Source: Bacillus sp. REN10 (GTDB lineage Bacteria > Bacillota > Bacilli > Bacillales > Domibacillaceae). Taken from it: DNA of 64,000 nucleotides. The stretch covers positions 1 through 64,000 of the forward strand of contig NZ_JADHDW010000002.1 in the NCBI RefSeq assembly GCF_016820555.1. The letters are read 5' to 3'. The notes beneath the pieces were generated by a model. The model was not told where the DNA came from. It worked only from the letters and a program-made list of their open reading frames with translations, and did not search any database. The position numbers were made by a program, and so were the translations under genes. Shown here piece by piece: positions 17,096 to 25,540 of the stretch (position 1 is its first letter; the number at the start of each line of letters is the position of its first letter).

Positions 17096-17857
17096 ATGGA
17101 TCTACAATTACAAGGGAAAAACGTACTTATCACTGGCGGCTCTAAAGGAATCGGCAAGGCGATTGCTCAGGCGTTTTTGGCTGAGGGGGCAAATGTGTCG
17201 ATTGCAGCTCGTGGTCTAGAGACATTAGAGCAGGCGAAAGAGGAGCTTGGCGGGAAGGTCGTTATTTATGCAGCGGATTTGACGAAGGCGGAGGAGCGTG
17301 AAAAGCTAATAGCGTCTTTTGTTGCTAAGCATGGAACGGTGGATGTGTTGATTAATAATGCAGGTGGAAGCAATGGTAGCACAGCGATGGAGACGGAGAT
17401 GGATTTGTTTTATGAGGCGCTGGAACTGAATTATTTTTCTGCGGTTCATTTAAGTAAGTTAGCGGTACTACATATGAAGAAAGCAGGCACAGGGGCGATT
17501 GTGAACATTACGTCGATTTTTGGCAGAGAGAGCGGCGGGAAGGCGACGTATAATAATGCGAAATCGGCGTTAATTAGTTTTACGAAGTCGCTGGCGGATG
17601 AAGTGATTGCGGATGGTATTCGGGTGAATAGCATTGCGCCAGGTAGTATTTTGCATGAAACGGGCAATTGGAAAAAGCGGTTAGAAGCCGATCCTGAGGG
17701 CATCCGAGCGTTTGTTGATCAGGAAATTCCAGCAGGACGTTTTGGTACGCCTGAGGAAATAGCGAATGTAGCGGTCTTTTTGGCATCGGAAAAAGCTTTT
17801 TGGATTGTCGGTACTAGCATCAATGTCGATGGTGGCCAATCGAGAATGAACTTTTAA
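17096..17857 (+). CDS. Short-chain dehydrogenase/reductase
   Basis: A 253-residue classical SDR. The nucleotide-binding motif TGGSKGIG is at about 14-21, NNAGG at about 90-94, the catalytic Ser is in VNITSIFG and the YNNAK motif follows (Tyr near 154, Lys near 158). It most resembles 3-oxoacyl-ACP reductase-like oxidoreductases; the substrate is not identifiable. AGGAGG precedes the start. It is not linked to a biosynthetic cluster. Confidence 0.88.
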   Translation: MDLQLQGKNVLITGGSKGIGKAIAQAFLAEGANVSIAARGLETLEQAKEELGGKVVIYAADLTKAEEREKLIASFVAKHGTVDVLINNAGGSNGSTAMETEMDLFYEALELNYFSAVHLSKLAVLHMKKAGTGAIVNITSIFGRESGGKATYNNAKSALISFTKSLADEVIADGIRVNSIAPGSILHETGNWKKRLEADPEGIRAFVDQEIPAGRFGTPEEIANVAVFLASEKAFWIVGTSINVDGGQSRMNF

Positions 17858-17952
17858 ATTTATTCGTTTTTTCGAAAAATAATAAAAACAACGATCGGTA
17901 GCTGGTATGATAAGAATATTCGGTATTTTTATCAGGGAAGAGAGGAACATAG

Positions 17953-18990
17953 ATGTTAAAACAGAAAATTTCTCCATTAAACAAAGAAGTAGGACAGCAA
18001 GTGGCTGATTATATTGACACGTTAACGAAACCAAAAGGAAGCCTTGGCCGTTTAGAGGAATTGGCGATTCAGCTTGCTGAAATGACCGGACAGTCTTTTC
18101 CGGAAGTGACACCACCTGGGGTGATCGTGTTTACGGCTGATCACGGAATTGCGGCGGAAGGAGTATCAGCTTTTCCACAAGAAGTAACGGTGCAAATGGT
18201 GAGCAATTTAGTTCATGGCGGGGCAGCGATTAATGTGTTTAGTCGGCAAATAGGGGCGATGTCTAAAGTTGTTGATGTAGGCGTAGCAGGCGAAGTGAAA
18301 GAATCCGAAGTTCTAAATCGGAAAATTCGATACGGAACAGGCAATTTTGCAAAGGAACTGGCGATGACAAAAGCGGAAGCGCAGCAAGCGTTAGAAGTTG
18401 GTTATGCAGAAGCGGTCGAGTTAATTGAAAAAGGAATTAAATGTTTAATTGTCGGTGAAGTAGGTATTGCTAATACAACGACAAGTAGCGCGATTTTAGC
18501 AAGTATCACCAAATGTGAGCCTGCTTCAATTGTTGGGCATGGAACAGGCATTACAACGGAGCAATTAAAGCACAAAGCAGAAGTGATTGAACGAGCGCTT
18601 GCTTTTCATCAGCCAGATGCTGAAGATGGCTTGGACATTTTGTCAAAAGTGGGCGGCTTGGAGATTGCGGCGATGGCGGGAGCGATGATTGCGGCAGCCG
18701 AACGTCGGATTCCAATTTTATTAGATGGGTTTATTTGTTCAACAGCGGCGTGTGTAGCGAAATTAATGGAGCCGTTAACTGCAGATTACATGATTTTATC
18801 GCATCATTCCGTTGAACCGGGGCATGTGCAAGCGATGAATTATTTACAAAAACAGCCGCTGTTGCAGTTAAATATGAGACTAGGAGAAGGAACGGGAGCC
18901 GCTGTTGCTTTTCCAATCTTACAATCGGCGACGTTAATGGTAAAGGAAATGGCGACCTTTGCTTCTGCTAATGTGTCGAATATAGAGTGA
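17953..18990 (+). CDS. cobT: Nicotinate-nucleotide-dimethylbenzimidazole phosphoribosyltransferase
   Basis: A 345-residue CobT, the usual family length. It transfers phosphoribose from nicotinate mononucleotide to 5,6-dimethylbenzimidazole, giving alpha-ribazole phosphate for the lower ligand of cobalamin. Motifs seen include PKGSLGRLEELA at the N terminus, FTADHGIAAEGVSAFPQEVT, GEVGIANTT, SHHSVEPGH and the C-terminal GEGTGA with the catalytic glutamate. No other cobalamin gene is adjacent, suggesting salvage or lower-ligand remodelling. Confidence 0.95.
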   Translation: MLKQKISPLNKEVGQQVADYIDTLTKPKGSLGRLEELAIQLAEMTGQSFPEVTPPGVIVFTADHGIAAEGVSAFPQEVTVQMVSNLVHGGAAINVFSRQIGAMSKVVDVGVAGEVKESEVLNRKIRYGTGNFAKELAMTKAEAQQALEVGYAEAVELIEKGIKCLIVGEVGIANTTTSSAILASITKCEPASIVGHGTGITTEQLKHKAEVIERALAFHQPDAEDGLDILSKVGGLEIAAMAGAMIAAAERRIPILLDGFICSTAACVAKLMEPLTADYMILSHHSVEPGHVQAMNYLQKQPLLQLNMRLGEGTGAAVAFPILQSATLMVKEMATFASANVSNIE

Positions 18991-18996
18991 AAGACA

Positions 18997-19030
18997 ACGA
19001 GACATGCGCAATTATTTATGCATGTCTCGT
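18997..19030. terminator. Bidirectional terminator
   Basis: A 10-bp perfect stem (ACGAGACATG at 18997 with CATGTCTCGT at 19021) between convergent cobT and the secreted-protein gene. Confidence 0.7.
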
Positions 19031-19038
19031 TTGTATTG

Positions 19039-19716
19039 TTATTTCCAATGCTTTTTCCAGTTTTTTATTACTTGTTCTGGGTTTTTGTAAGTTTGTTTTG
19101 TTGTTGTCAGCTTATTTTTAGAAGGATTAAAACTCATTTTGTAAAAAAACCATTTTCCTACTGAGTTATCATAATTAGCGGTCAGGAATGTGTTTTTACC
19201 AATGACTTGTGCTCTCTTTGTGTATTCTACATTCGCAATTTTTGTTAAGACTCCATTTTTAATGTAATACCAATCAGCATATTCTGAATTGGAGCTACCT
19301 GTTTCAGCTACTGCTAATAGATCCGGCTGTCCTTTCTGTTTAGAGGGATACATATGTACCATTTTGCGAGTAGAATTTAACGTATAATCTGGATAGCTGT
19401 ACTTGGTCGATTGAATATGACTGACACCTACTTTTTGCATGTATAGTTTGTAGTTTCCATGATATAGTAAATCACCTTCGCTGGCACCTGCCCATACTAA
19501 AGCCCAGTCATGCTCAAAAGAAGCGTAGGCTTTCTTTTCTTTTATTCCTGAAAAATATACTTTGTATTGTTTTCCATTAGCATCCTTCAGTAAATGTGTG
19601 ACTCGACTTTGTTTTGGATTGATTGGGTTAGCAGCTTCAACAGTTGGATGCCAAGCAGTGAAAGCAAGTAACAGGATCATCGCTGACATAATTAATTGAC
19701 TAAATTGTTTATTCAT
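19039..19716 (-). CDS. Secreted hypothetical protein
   Basis: A 225-residue protein with a Sec signal peptide (residues 1-28, hydrophobic MSAMILLLAFTAWH, predicted cleavage after VEA). The mature part is basic and rich in Tyr, Lys and Ser, with no domain I recognise. AGGGAGGG lies upstream. It is expected to be exported to the wall or medium. It stands alone, divergent from eutH. Confidence 0.7.
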   Translation of the reverse strand: MNKQFSQLIMSAMILLLAFTAWHPTVEAANPINPKQSRVTHLLKDANGKQYKVYFSGIKEKKAYASFEHDWALVWAGASEGDLLYHGNYKLYMQKVGVSHIQSTKYSYPDYTLNSTRKMVHMYPSKQKGQPDLLAVAETGSSNSEYADWYYIKNGVLTKIANVEYTKRAQVIGKNTFLTANYDNSVGKWFFYKMSFNPSKNKLTTTKQTYKNPEQVIKNWKKHWK

Positions 19717-19768
19717 AATTTACCCTCCCTTTTTATCTATATTTTACTATTTGAGGATTTTTTTAAAA

Positions 19769-19826
19769 GTGAATATTTTAAAATAAGTGAATAAAAGGCT
19801 TGGATAGGTGAATAAGTTTTTATTCA
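19769..19826 (+). promoter_or_regulatory. Putative upstream activator sites for eutH promoter
   Basis: Three copies of GTGAATA (19769, 19787, 19808) in one orientation, the last forming an 18-bp palindrome TGAATAAGTTTTTATTCA (19809-19826). They lie about 115-175 bp upstream of the sigma-54 promoter, a usual distance for enhancer-binding-protein sites. The 19717-20019 gap holds nothing else that I can see. Confidence 0.45.
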
Positions 19827-19942
19827 TTCTGAAATAAACTATGACCATTTGCATAAAAAATCACACCATTCTCTCAGTTGTTCATAAAGAGAAGTCAGAA
19901 GGGTAAGGAAAATGCCGATTAAATTTGTCTATTTTGTGAAAA

Positions 19943-19958
19943 TGGCACAAATATTGCA
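19943..19958 (+). promoter_or_regulatory. Sigma-54 (SigL) promoter of eutH
   Basis: TGGCACAAATATTGCA matches the -24/-12 consensus TGGCAC-N5-TTGCA exactly, with GG and GC separated by 10 bp. It lies 61 bp upstream of the eutH start. Confidence 0.8.
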
Positions 19959-20019
19959 AATATTTTTTAAATTAAATATTTTACAGAGTCATATTTTATT
20001 TCAGGAAGGGTTGTGTTCT

Positions 20020-21285
20020 ATGGAGAATTTAGGGACTTACGTCATTTATGTGATTATGGCCTTTGCAATGCTGGGAGCGTTTGCGGCGATTCGTAATGAA
20101 GAAGAGGGAATGGGAAAAGAGTTTATGGAAGGGATTTATACGATTGGTCCAATCTTTATTCCAATTGCAGCAACGCTTGCTTCAATTCCGTATTTATCGA
20201 AATTTATTGATTTTGCTTTTGGGCCGTTGTTTTCGGCAATTGGTGCAGATCCAGCGATGGCGGCCACCACGTTTATTTCTAGTGACATGGGCGGTTATCA
20301 ATTAGCGGATGTGTTGGCGAGTGATCGTGAGAACTGGATTATTGCGACGGTAAATGGCATTATTATGGGTCCTCATATTATTTTTACGATTCCGGTTGCA
20401 CTTGCGATGCTACAAAAGCGTGATCATAAGTATTTAGCGCTTGGGATGATGTCAGGTGTGTTGACGGTTCCTATCAGTGTATTTATTACAACAAGCATTT
20501 TGGCGTTAACGGATGCAAAAATCCGGGATACGATTAGCACAACGGCAGATTCAACTTATCAATTGTCGCTGTCGATCAGCACGATTTTGATTAACCTTCT
20601 TCCGTTAATAGCTGTTGGAATATTTATCGCTATTGGGCTGCGGATGTTCCCGAATGCGATGATTAAAGGGTTTATGGCGATCGGCTGGTTTATGCGAACG
20701 GCTATGATTTTAATTCTTGTGTGTTCCATTGTTGAATATTTTACTGGCGTATTCTCAACGGTATTCGGAAGCTGGGGCTTTGATCCGATTATTGCCGATG
20801 CGAAAGATCAGTTTAGAGGATTAGAGATTGCTGGATATATAGGGATTATGCTTGCCGGAGCATTTCCGATGGTGTATGCGATTCAGAAGTATTTGGCGAA
20901 GCCGCTTGAGTTTTTTGGCAAGAAATTAGGGTTGAGCAGTATTGGAAGTGCGGGAGTGATCGCTGCGACAGCTAATCCGCTTGCTCTGTTTAAAATTATT
21001 CAAGACATGCCGGCAAAGGATAAAGTTTTAACGATTGCCTACGCCATTAGCGGAGGATGGATGATTGGCGATCAGTTAGCGTTTCCTGCAAACTTCCAGC
21101 CGACTATTATTATCCCGGTAATGCTAGGCAAGTTTTTAGGAGCGATCTTAGCCATTCTGTTAGCGTACCGCATCTCTGTTCCGAAAGCATTAGAGCTTGA
21201 GCGAATTGAAAAACTAGATGAGGCAGCTAGTCAGAATATAAAGAAGGTAAATGAGAATCAACCTTCTCTTGAAGCAACAAGTTAA
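20020..21285 (+). CDS. eutH: Ethanolamine transporter EutH
   Basis: A 421-residue integral membrane protein with about 11 hydrophobic segments. It contains the EutH-type patterns EEGMGKEFMEGIYTIGPIF, FISSDMGGYQLADVLA and GAFPMVYAIQKYL. EutH facilitates ethanolamine entry. Start at 20020 follows AGGAAGG; the frame is open to 19912 but that part overlaps the promoter. No eutBC or microcompartment genes are in the window. Expression should depend on sigma-54 and an enhancer-binding activator encoded elsewhere. Confidence 0.9.
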   Translation: MENLGTYVIYVIMAFAMLGAFAAIRNEEEGMGKEFMEGIYTIGPIFIPIAATLASIPYLSKFIDFAFGPLFSAIGADPAMAATTFISSDMGGYQLADVLASDRENWIIATVNGIIMGPHIIFTIPVALAMLQKRDHKYLALGMMSGVLTVPISVFITTSILALTDAKIRDTISTTADSTYQLSLSISTILINLLPLIAVGIFIAIGLRMFPNAMIKGFMAIGWFMRTAMILILVCSIVEYFTGVFSTVFGSWGFDPIIADAKDQFRGLEIAGYIGIMLAGAFPMVYAIQKYLAKPLEFFGKKLGLSSIGSAGVIAATANPLALFKIIQDMPAKDKVLTIAYAISGGWMIGDQLAFPANFQPTIIIPVMLGKFLGAILAILLAYRISVPKALELERIEKLDEAASQNIKKVNENQPSLEATS

Positions 21286-21363
21286 TAAGGAATGACAAAA
21301 ATCGATAATAAACGATAAAATCATAGGAGAGATAAGAGAAATAAATGAGAAATTCCTAATTTT

Positions 21364-21391
21364 AGACTCGAGTTATTTCGAGTCTTTTTTT
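21364..21391 (+). terminator. Terminator after eutH
   Basis: An 8-bp stem AGACTCGA/TCGAGTCT followed by a run of seven T, 50 bp ahead of the next gene. Confidence 0.85.
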
Positions 21392-21440
21392 AGTTTTCTC
21401 ATGGTAGAATATTGACATAATTGCGAAAAAGGAGGATGTC

Positions 21441-24400
21441 ATGTCTGTTCCAATTATGAAGACGAAGTTAATGGTTCCAACAGTTCATGGAGATTTTATT
21501 CGATTGGCAAGATTGTTTAAAAAGCTGAAAACGATATCAGATTATCCGTTAACGCTGATTCATGCAGGAGCCGGGTATGGAAAAAGTACGGCTCTTGCTC
21601 TATATGCGCAAGATGGGAATGAAAGATGTTGCTGGTATACGGTTTCAGCCATGGATGATGACATGATCCCGTTTTTAACGTACTTGATTCATGCGGTACG
21701 TTCAAAGTTTCCGATGTTTGGAGAAGAATTATTGAAATATATGGATCAAATGGATCGCTACATACGTGAGGATGAGCTGAATGTACTTTGCTCATTATTT
21801 ATTAATGAAATTGTTTCTTTACAAGAAAAGTTAGTCATTATTTTAGATGACTTTCACCAAGTGGAACATTCACTAGCGATTAACCGCTGGATGGAAAAGA
21901 TGATTGAGCACCGCCCTCATCAGCTACATATTGTGATTGCGAGCAGAAGTCGTCCAAATTGGCAAGTGCTGACGAAAATGAAGGTGAGCGGGCAATTGCT
22001 GGAGATCACTCAAAAGGATTTAAGGTTGACCCTTGAGGAGATGGAATTATTATTAACAGAATTATATGGCGTGTTGTTAACGGAAAAGGAACTGCAGCAA
22101 ATTGATGAATTGACTGATGGCTGGGTGATTGCGCTCGGAATGATGGCACAGCATTTAGCTGAGAATGGGAATTTAATGAATGTATCGACTCAAGCATCTC
22201 AATCTCTTCAGGAGCTATTTCAATATTTGTTGTATGAAGTGTTCTCAAAACAGCCGCCAACGATCCAGCAGTTTTTGGAACAAACATGTATTTTTGAAGA
22301 AATTTCCGAACAGAAATGCACACAAATATTAGGTATTCCGTATGCAAGAGATATACTTGAAGAATTGACGAGTAAAAATTTATTTATCCAAAAAGTTGGT
22401 GAGGATAAGTATAAATATCATGCTTTATTTCGCGAGTTTTTAGAAGAGCAGTTTCGGACGAAGCAGCCACAGCAATATGAGTTGCTGCAGAAACAAATCG
22501 CTTGTTTTTTTGAGCAAAGTGGGCAGTGGGAGCAAGCGTTAATTTTTTATAAGAAATTAAATAAGTTTGAAACGATCGCTTCCATTTTAAATCAATACGG
22601 CTTTGTCATGCTTCAAAGCGGCAAGTTAGAAGGGTTGTATGAGTGGCTTTTGCTTGTACCAGAAAAAGAATTAAATGTTTACTATAAGCTTTGGCACTTA
22701 AAAGGAGAGGTGTTGCGCTATCGTTCAGCTTATCAAGAAGCGGAGCATTGTTATGATCAAGCAATTACATATGCTGAAGCAAAGCAGGATTATCTCGAAA
22801 AAAGCCGTGCTTTAGAAGGGAAAGCACGCATTTATTTAGATACGATTCAGCCTTATCATGCCGAGCGTCTTTTGTATCAAGCGATTGATTTAAGAGAAAA
22901 GAACGAGGGTAGCACGACAAAGGAAATTGCGGAATTGTATCAGCTTCTTGCTGAGAATTTAATTAATGCAGGGAAAGCCTCGAAAGCAGAAAAGTGGATT
23001 CAGCGGGCCAAAGGGTTAAATGTGCCGATAAAAGATCGTCATTTAGAAGCGCGTTTATATTTACGGACCGGACGATTTAAGCGGGCAAAAGAGATGTTAA
23101 CAGAAACGCAGTTGGTCATGGAGGAAGATGAGAAAAAAGAATTGCCGCAATCTCATCGCGAAACAGAGCTGCTGCTTTCGTTAATTGCATCATTTATAGG
23201 AGAGGGGAAACAAGCGAAAGAACTCGCTCAAGAGTCTATTCATCTCGGTTTAAATGTAGGAGCTCCATTTGTAGAAGCCTGTGGATGGATTCGAATGGGC
23301 CACGCCGTGCAGCTTACGGACCAATATGAGATTTCATTAGCGAAGCAATGTTATGAAACAGCTCTGCAAATGATGGATGCACTTCACATAAGCCGTGGAA
23401 AAGCCGAGCCTCAAATGGGGTTATGCCTTTTATTTGGAAGAAGCGGAGAGTATGAACGAGCGATGGAAGCTGGCAGAAGTGCATTAAAGGAAACGGAGCG
23501 TGTACATGATGTTTGGTTATCAGCTCTGATTACGTTAAGTATGGCAATTGCCTCCATTCACAATCGTCGAGTGGAAGAAGCTCTTGAATTTCTGAAAAAG
23601 GCAGAGCAATTGGGGCGGTTAACGGAGGATGATTACATTAAAACATTTTGCCATTTTTGGCAGGCAGTTATTTATTATGATCGAGCAGAAAATGAACGGT
23701 TTATAAAACATTTTTCACCTTTTCTGAAATTGGTTCAGCTGCGCGATTATGAATTTATTTTTTGCCATCGGACGATGTTTGGGCCGCTTGATTTGCAATT
23801 ATTTCCTCATTTGTTTATGGAGGCTTCCAAACAAAATATTTATCCTGATTATATTGCCAGACTCCTGCATCGAATGGGATTGGCCAAGCTGCAATCTCAT
23901 CCTGGTTATACGCTGCGTGTGCAGGCGCTTGGCTCCTTCCGAGTTTGGCTTGGAGATGAAGAAGTAGAGGAACGTCAATGGCAACGAGGGAAGGCAAAAG
24001 AGCTATTTCAATTATTCATTACTCACTACAAGCAGTTGTTGCCTAAAGAAGAAATTTTTCAAAAGTTATGGCCGGATCAAGATGAAGTCAGCTGTGCCAG
24101 AGACTTCAAAGTGGCATTAAATGCGGTGAATAATGTGTTAGAACCACAGCGAAAGGCGCGTTCAGCCTCATTTTTTATTAAGCGGCAAGGGACATCTTAT
24201 GGTCTCAATCCCGATGCTGTACTTGAAATGGATGTGACTCAATTCGAACAATGGATCGAAATGGGGTTAGAAGAAGGGGATAAAGAAAAAGCGTTATCTT
24301 GTCTTGAAAAAGGGATGAAATACTACAATGGCGATTTTTTAGCTGACCGTCGTTATGATGAATGGTGTATTAACGAACGGGAACGCTTGCTTGTCTATTA

Positions 24401-24668
24401 TTTGCGGGGGGCAGAAAAGCTGGCTCAGCTGGCTGTTCGCAATGAAAATTACGAGGCAGCTATACAATGGTGTGAAAAAATTATTGAGCGCGATGCCACT
24501 TGGGAAGAAGCTTATCGCTTACTCATGTATAGCTATTATCGAAAAAACAATCGCCCTCAAGCTATCAAATGGTATAAAAAATGCAACCAAATTTTAAAGG
24601 AAGAGCTTGGTGTACATCCGCTTGAACCTACCCTGCATATGTATCAAATGATTATGGAAGCGAAATAA
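21441..24668 (+). CDS. ATPase-TPR transcriptional activator with C-terminal BTAD (SARP-like)
   Basis: A 1075-residue regulator. An N-terminal STAND/MalT-like ATPase has Walker A GAGYGKST (43-50) and Walker B LVIILDDFH (about 131-139). Alpha-helical TPR-like repeats span about 360-790. An OmpR-type winged helix (about 823-905, starting LRVQALGSFRVWLG) is followed by a bacterial transcriptional activator domain (about 925-1070, ending EELGVHPLEPTLHMYQMI). Domain order resembles AfsR-type activators run in reverse: ATPase first, DNA binding last. It precedes the acyl-CoA synthetase/Liv transporter cluster. Two promoters there carry SARP-like heptamer repeats, so it probably activates them when its sensor part binds a ligand. 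Confidence 0.92.
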   Translation: MSVPIMKTKLMVPTVHGDFIRLARLFKKLKTISDYPLTLIHAGAGYGKSTALALYAQDGNERCCWYTVSAMDDDMIPFLTYLIHAVRSKFPMFGEELLKYMDQMDRYIREDELNVLCSLFINEIVSLQEKLVIILDDFHQVEHSLAINRWMEKMIEHRPHQLHIVIASRSRPNWQVLTKMKVSGQLLEITQKDLRLTLEEMELLLTELYGVLLTEKELQQIDELTDGWVIALGMMAQHLAENGNLMNVSTQASQSLQELFQYLLYEVFSKQPPTIQQFLEQTCIFEEISEQKCTQILGIPYARDILEELTSKNLFIQKVGEDKYKYHALFREFLEEQFRTKQPQQYELLQKQIACFFEQSGQWEQALIFYKKLNKFETIASILNQYGFVMLQSGKLEGLYEWLLLVPEKELNVYYKLWHLKGEVLRYRSAYQEAEHCYDQAITYAEAKQDYLEKSRALEGKARIYLDTIQPYHAERLLYQAIDLREKNEGSTTKEIAELYQLLAENLINAGKASKAEKWIQRAKGLNVPIKDRHLEARLYLRTGRFKRAKEMLTETQLVMEEDEKKELPQSHRETELLLSLIASFIGEGKQAKELAQESIHLGLNVGAPFVEACGWIRMGHAVQLTDQYEISLAKQCYETALQMMDALHISRGKAEPQMGLCLLFGRSGEYERAMEAGRSALKETERVHDVWLSALITLSMAIASIHNRRVEEALEFLKKAEQLGRLTEDDYIKTFCHFWQAVIYYDRAENERFIKHFSPFLKLVQLRDYEFIFCHRTMFGPLDLQLFPHLFMEASKQNIYPDYIARLLHRMGLAKLQSHPGYTLRVQALGSFRVWLGDEEVEERQWQRGKAKELFQLFITHYKQLLPKEEIFQKLWPDQDEVSCARDFKVALNAVNNVLEPQRKARSASFFIKRQGTSYGLNPDAVLEMDVTQFEQWIEMGLEEGDKEKALSCLEKGMKYYNGDFLADRRYDEWCINERERLLVYYLRGAEKLAQLAVRNENYEAAIQWCEKIIERDATWEEAYRLLMYSYYRKNNRPQAIKWYKKCNQILKEELGVHPLEPTLHMYQMIMEAK

Positions 24669-24673
24669 ATGAC

Positions 24674-24702
24674 AATAAGCCCGCATTGTTTGCGGGCTTA
24701 TT
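24674..24702 (+). terminator. Terminator after BTAD regulator gene
   Basis: A 12-bp stem (24674-24685 with 24691-24702) with a TTATT tail. Confidence 0.75.
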
Positions 24703-24838
24703 CGATATGGAGTGAATTTATCGGTAAACTTTCTGCTTTTATCAGCACTCCTCTGAGTTTATCAGTTATTCCATTTGTGATAGCGGTGCTCATAATAGAT
24801 GTGTTTTGAAAAATCAGAAATTTCATTCTTTTGATCTA

Positions 24839-24868
24839 TTGTCTAAAAGGAGTTACGTTTTTTATAAT
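24839..24868 (+). promoter_or_regulatory. Sigma-A-type promoter of tetR gene
   Basis: TTGTCT (24839-24844) and a perfect TATAAT (24863-24868) are separated by 18 bp and lie 21 bp before the TTG start. Confidence 0.6.
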
Positions 24869-24889
24869 AAAAACTGAGAGGTGAGTCAG

Positions 24890-25540
24890 TTGTCAGAAAA
24901 TACATCAGCCAAAATAAAGCTAACAACAAAAGGTCAGATGACACGTGAAAAGCTGCTTGCAACAGCAGAAATAATTTTTGGAGAAAAGGGCTATTATGAA
25001 ACGTCCGTTGTTGATATTACGCAGCAAGCGGGTGTCTCGCAAGGAACATTTTATAATTATTTTCCAACTAAGTATGCGATTTTTGAAGAATTAATGATGC
25101 AATTAAGTAGAGATGTGCGATTTGAAATTAAAAAGGCCATTGCTTCTGCCAAAAGCCATGAAGAGGCCCAAAGAATTGGTTTTCAAACATTTTTCTTATG
25201 GGTGAGAAATCATCAAAATCTATATAGTATCGTGCAGCAAGCTCTTCTTGTTGATGTGAAATTGTATCGTTATTACTATGATCGATTAGCCAATGGTTAT
25301 ATGAGAGCGCTCTCGAAAGCGATGGAGGAAGGTGAATTTAAATCGTTAAATAAAGAGGCCATCACTTATTGTTTAATGGGAATCGGCCAATTTTTAGGGA
25401 TGAGATGGGTATATTGGGAAGAGCAATCAGTACCTGATGACGTGTTCGAAAGTGCCATGGACATGATATTTCACGGTTTAAAGCAACCAACCATTAAAGG
25501 AGATGAAAGAAAGGATGAAGCAAATTTCGACGTGGATTGA
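24890..25540 (+). CDS. TetR/AcrR family transcriptional regulator
   Basis: About 216 residues. The N-terminal TetR helix-turn-helix (TREKLLATAEIIFGEKGYYETSVVDITQQAGVSQGTFYNYFPTK pattern, about residues 18-60) is clear, and a helical ligand-binding domain follows. Many TetR proteins next to acyl-CoA ligases sense acyl-CoA (FadR-like); that role is inference. The TTG at 24890 is preferred because GAGGTGA lies just upstream; the GTG at 24881 is inside that site. It overlaps the next gene, so they are co-transcribed. Confidence 0.9.
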   Translation: MSENTSAKIKLTTKGQMTREKLLATAEIIFGEKGYYETSVVDITQQAGVSQGTFYNYFPTKYAIFEELMMQLSRDVRFEIKKAIASAKSHEEAQRIGFQTFFLWVRNHQNLYSIVQQALLVDVKLYRYYYDRLANGYMRALSKAMEEGEFKSLNKEAITYCLMGIGQFLGMRWVYWEEQSVPDDVFESAMDMIFHGLKQPTIKGDERKDEANFDVD

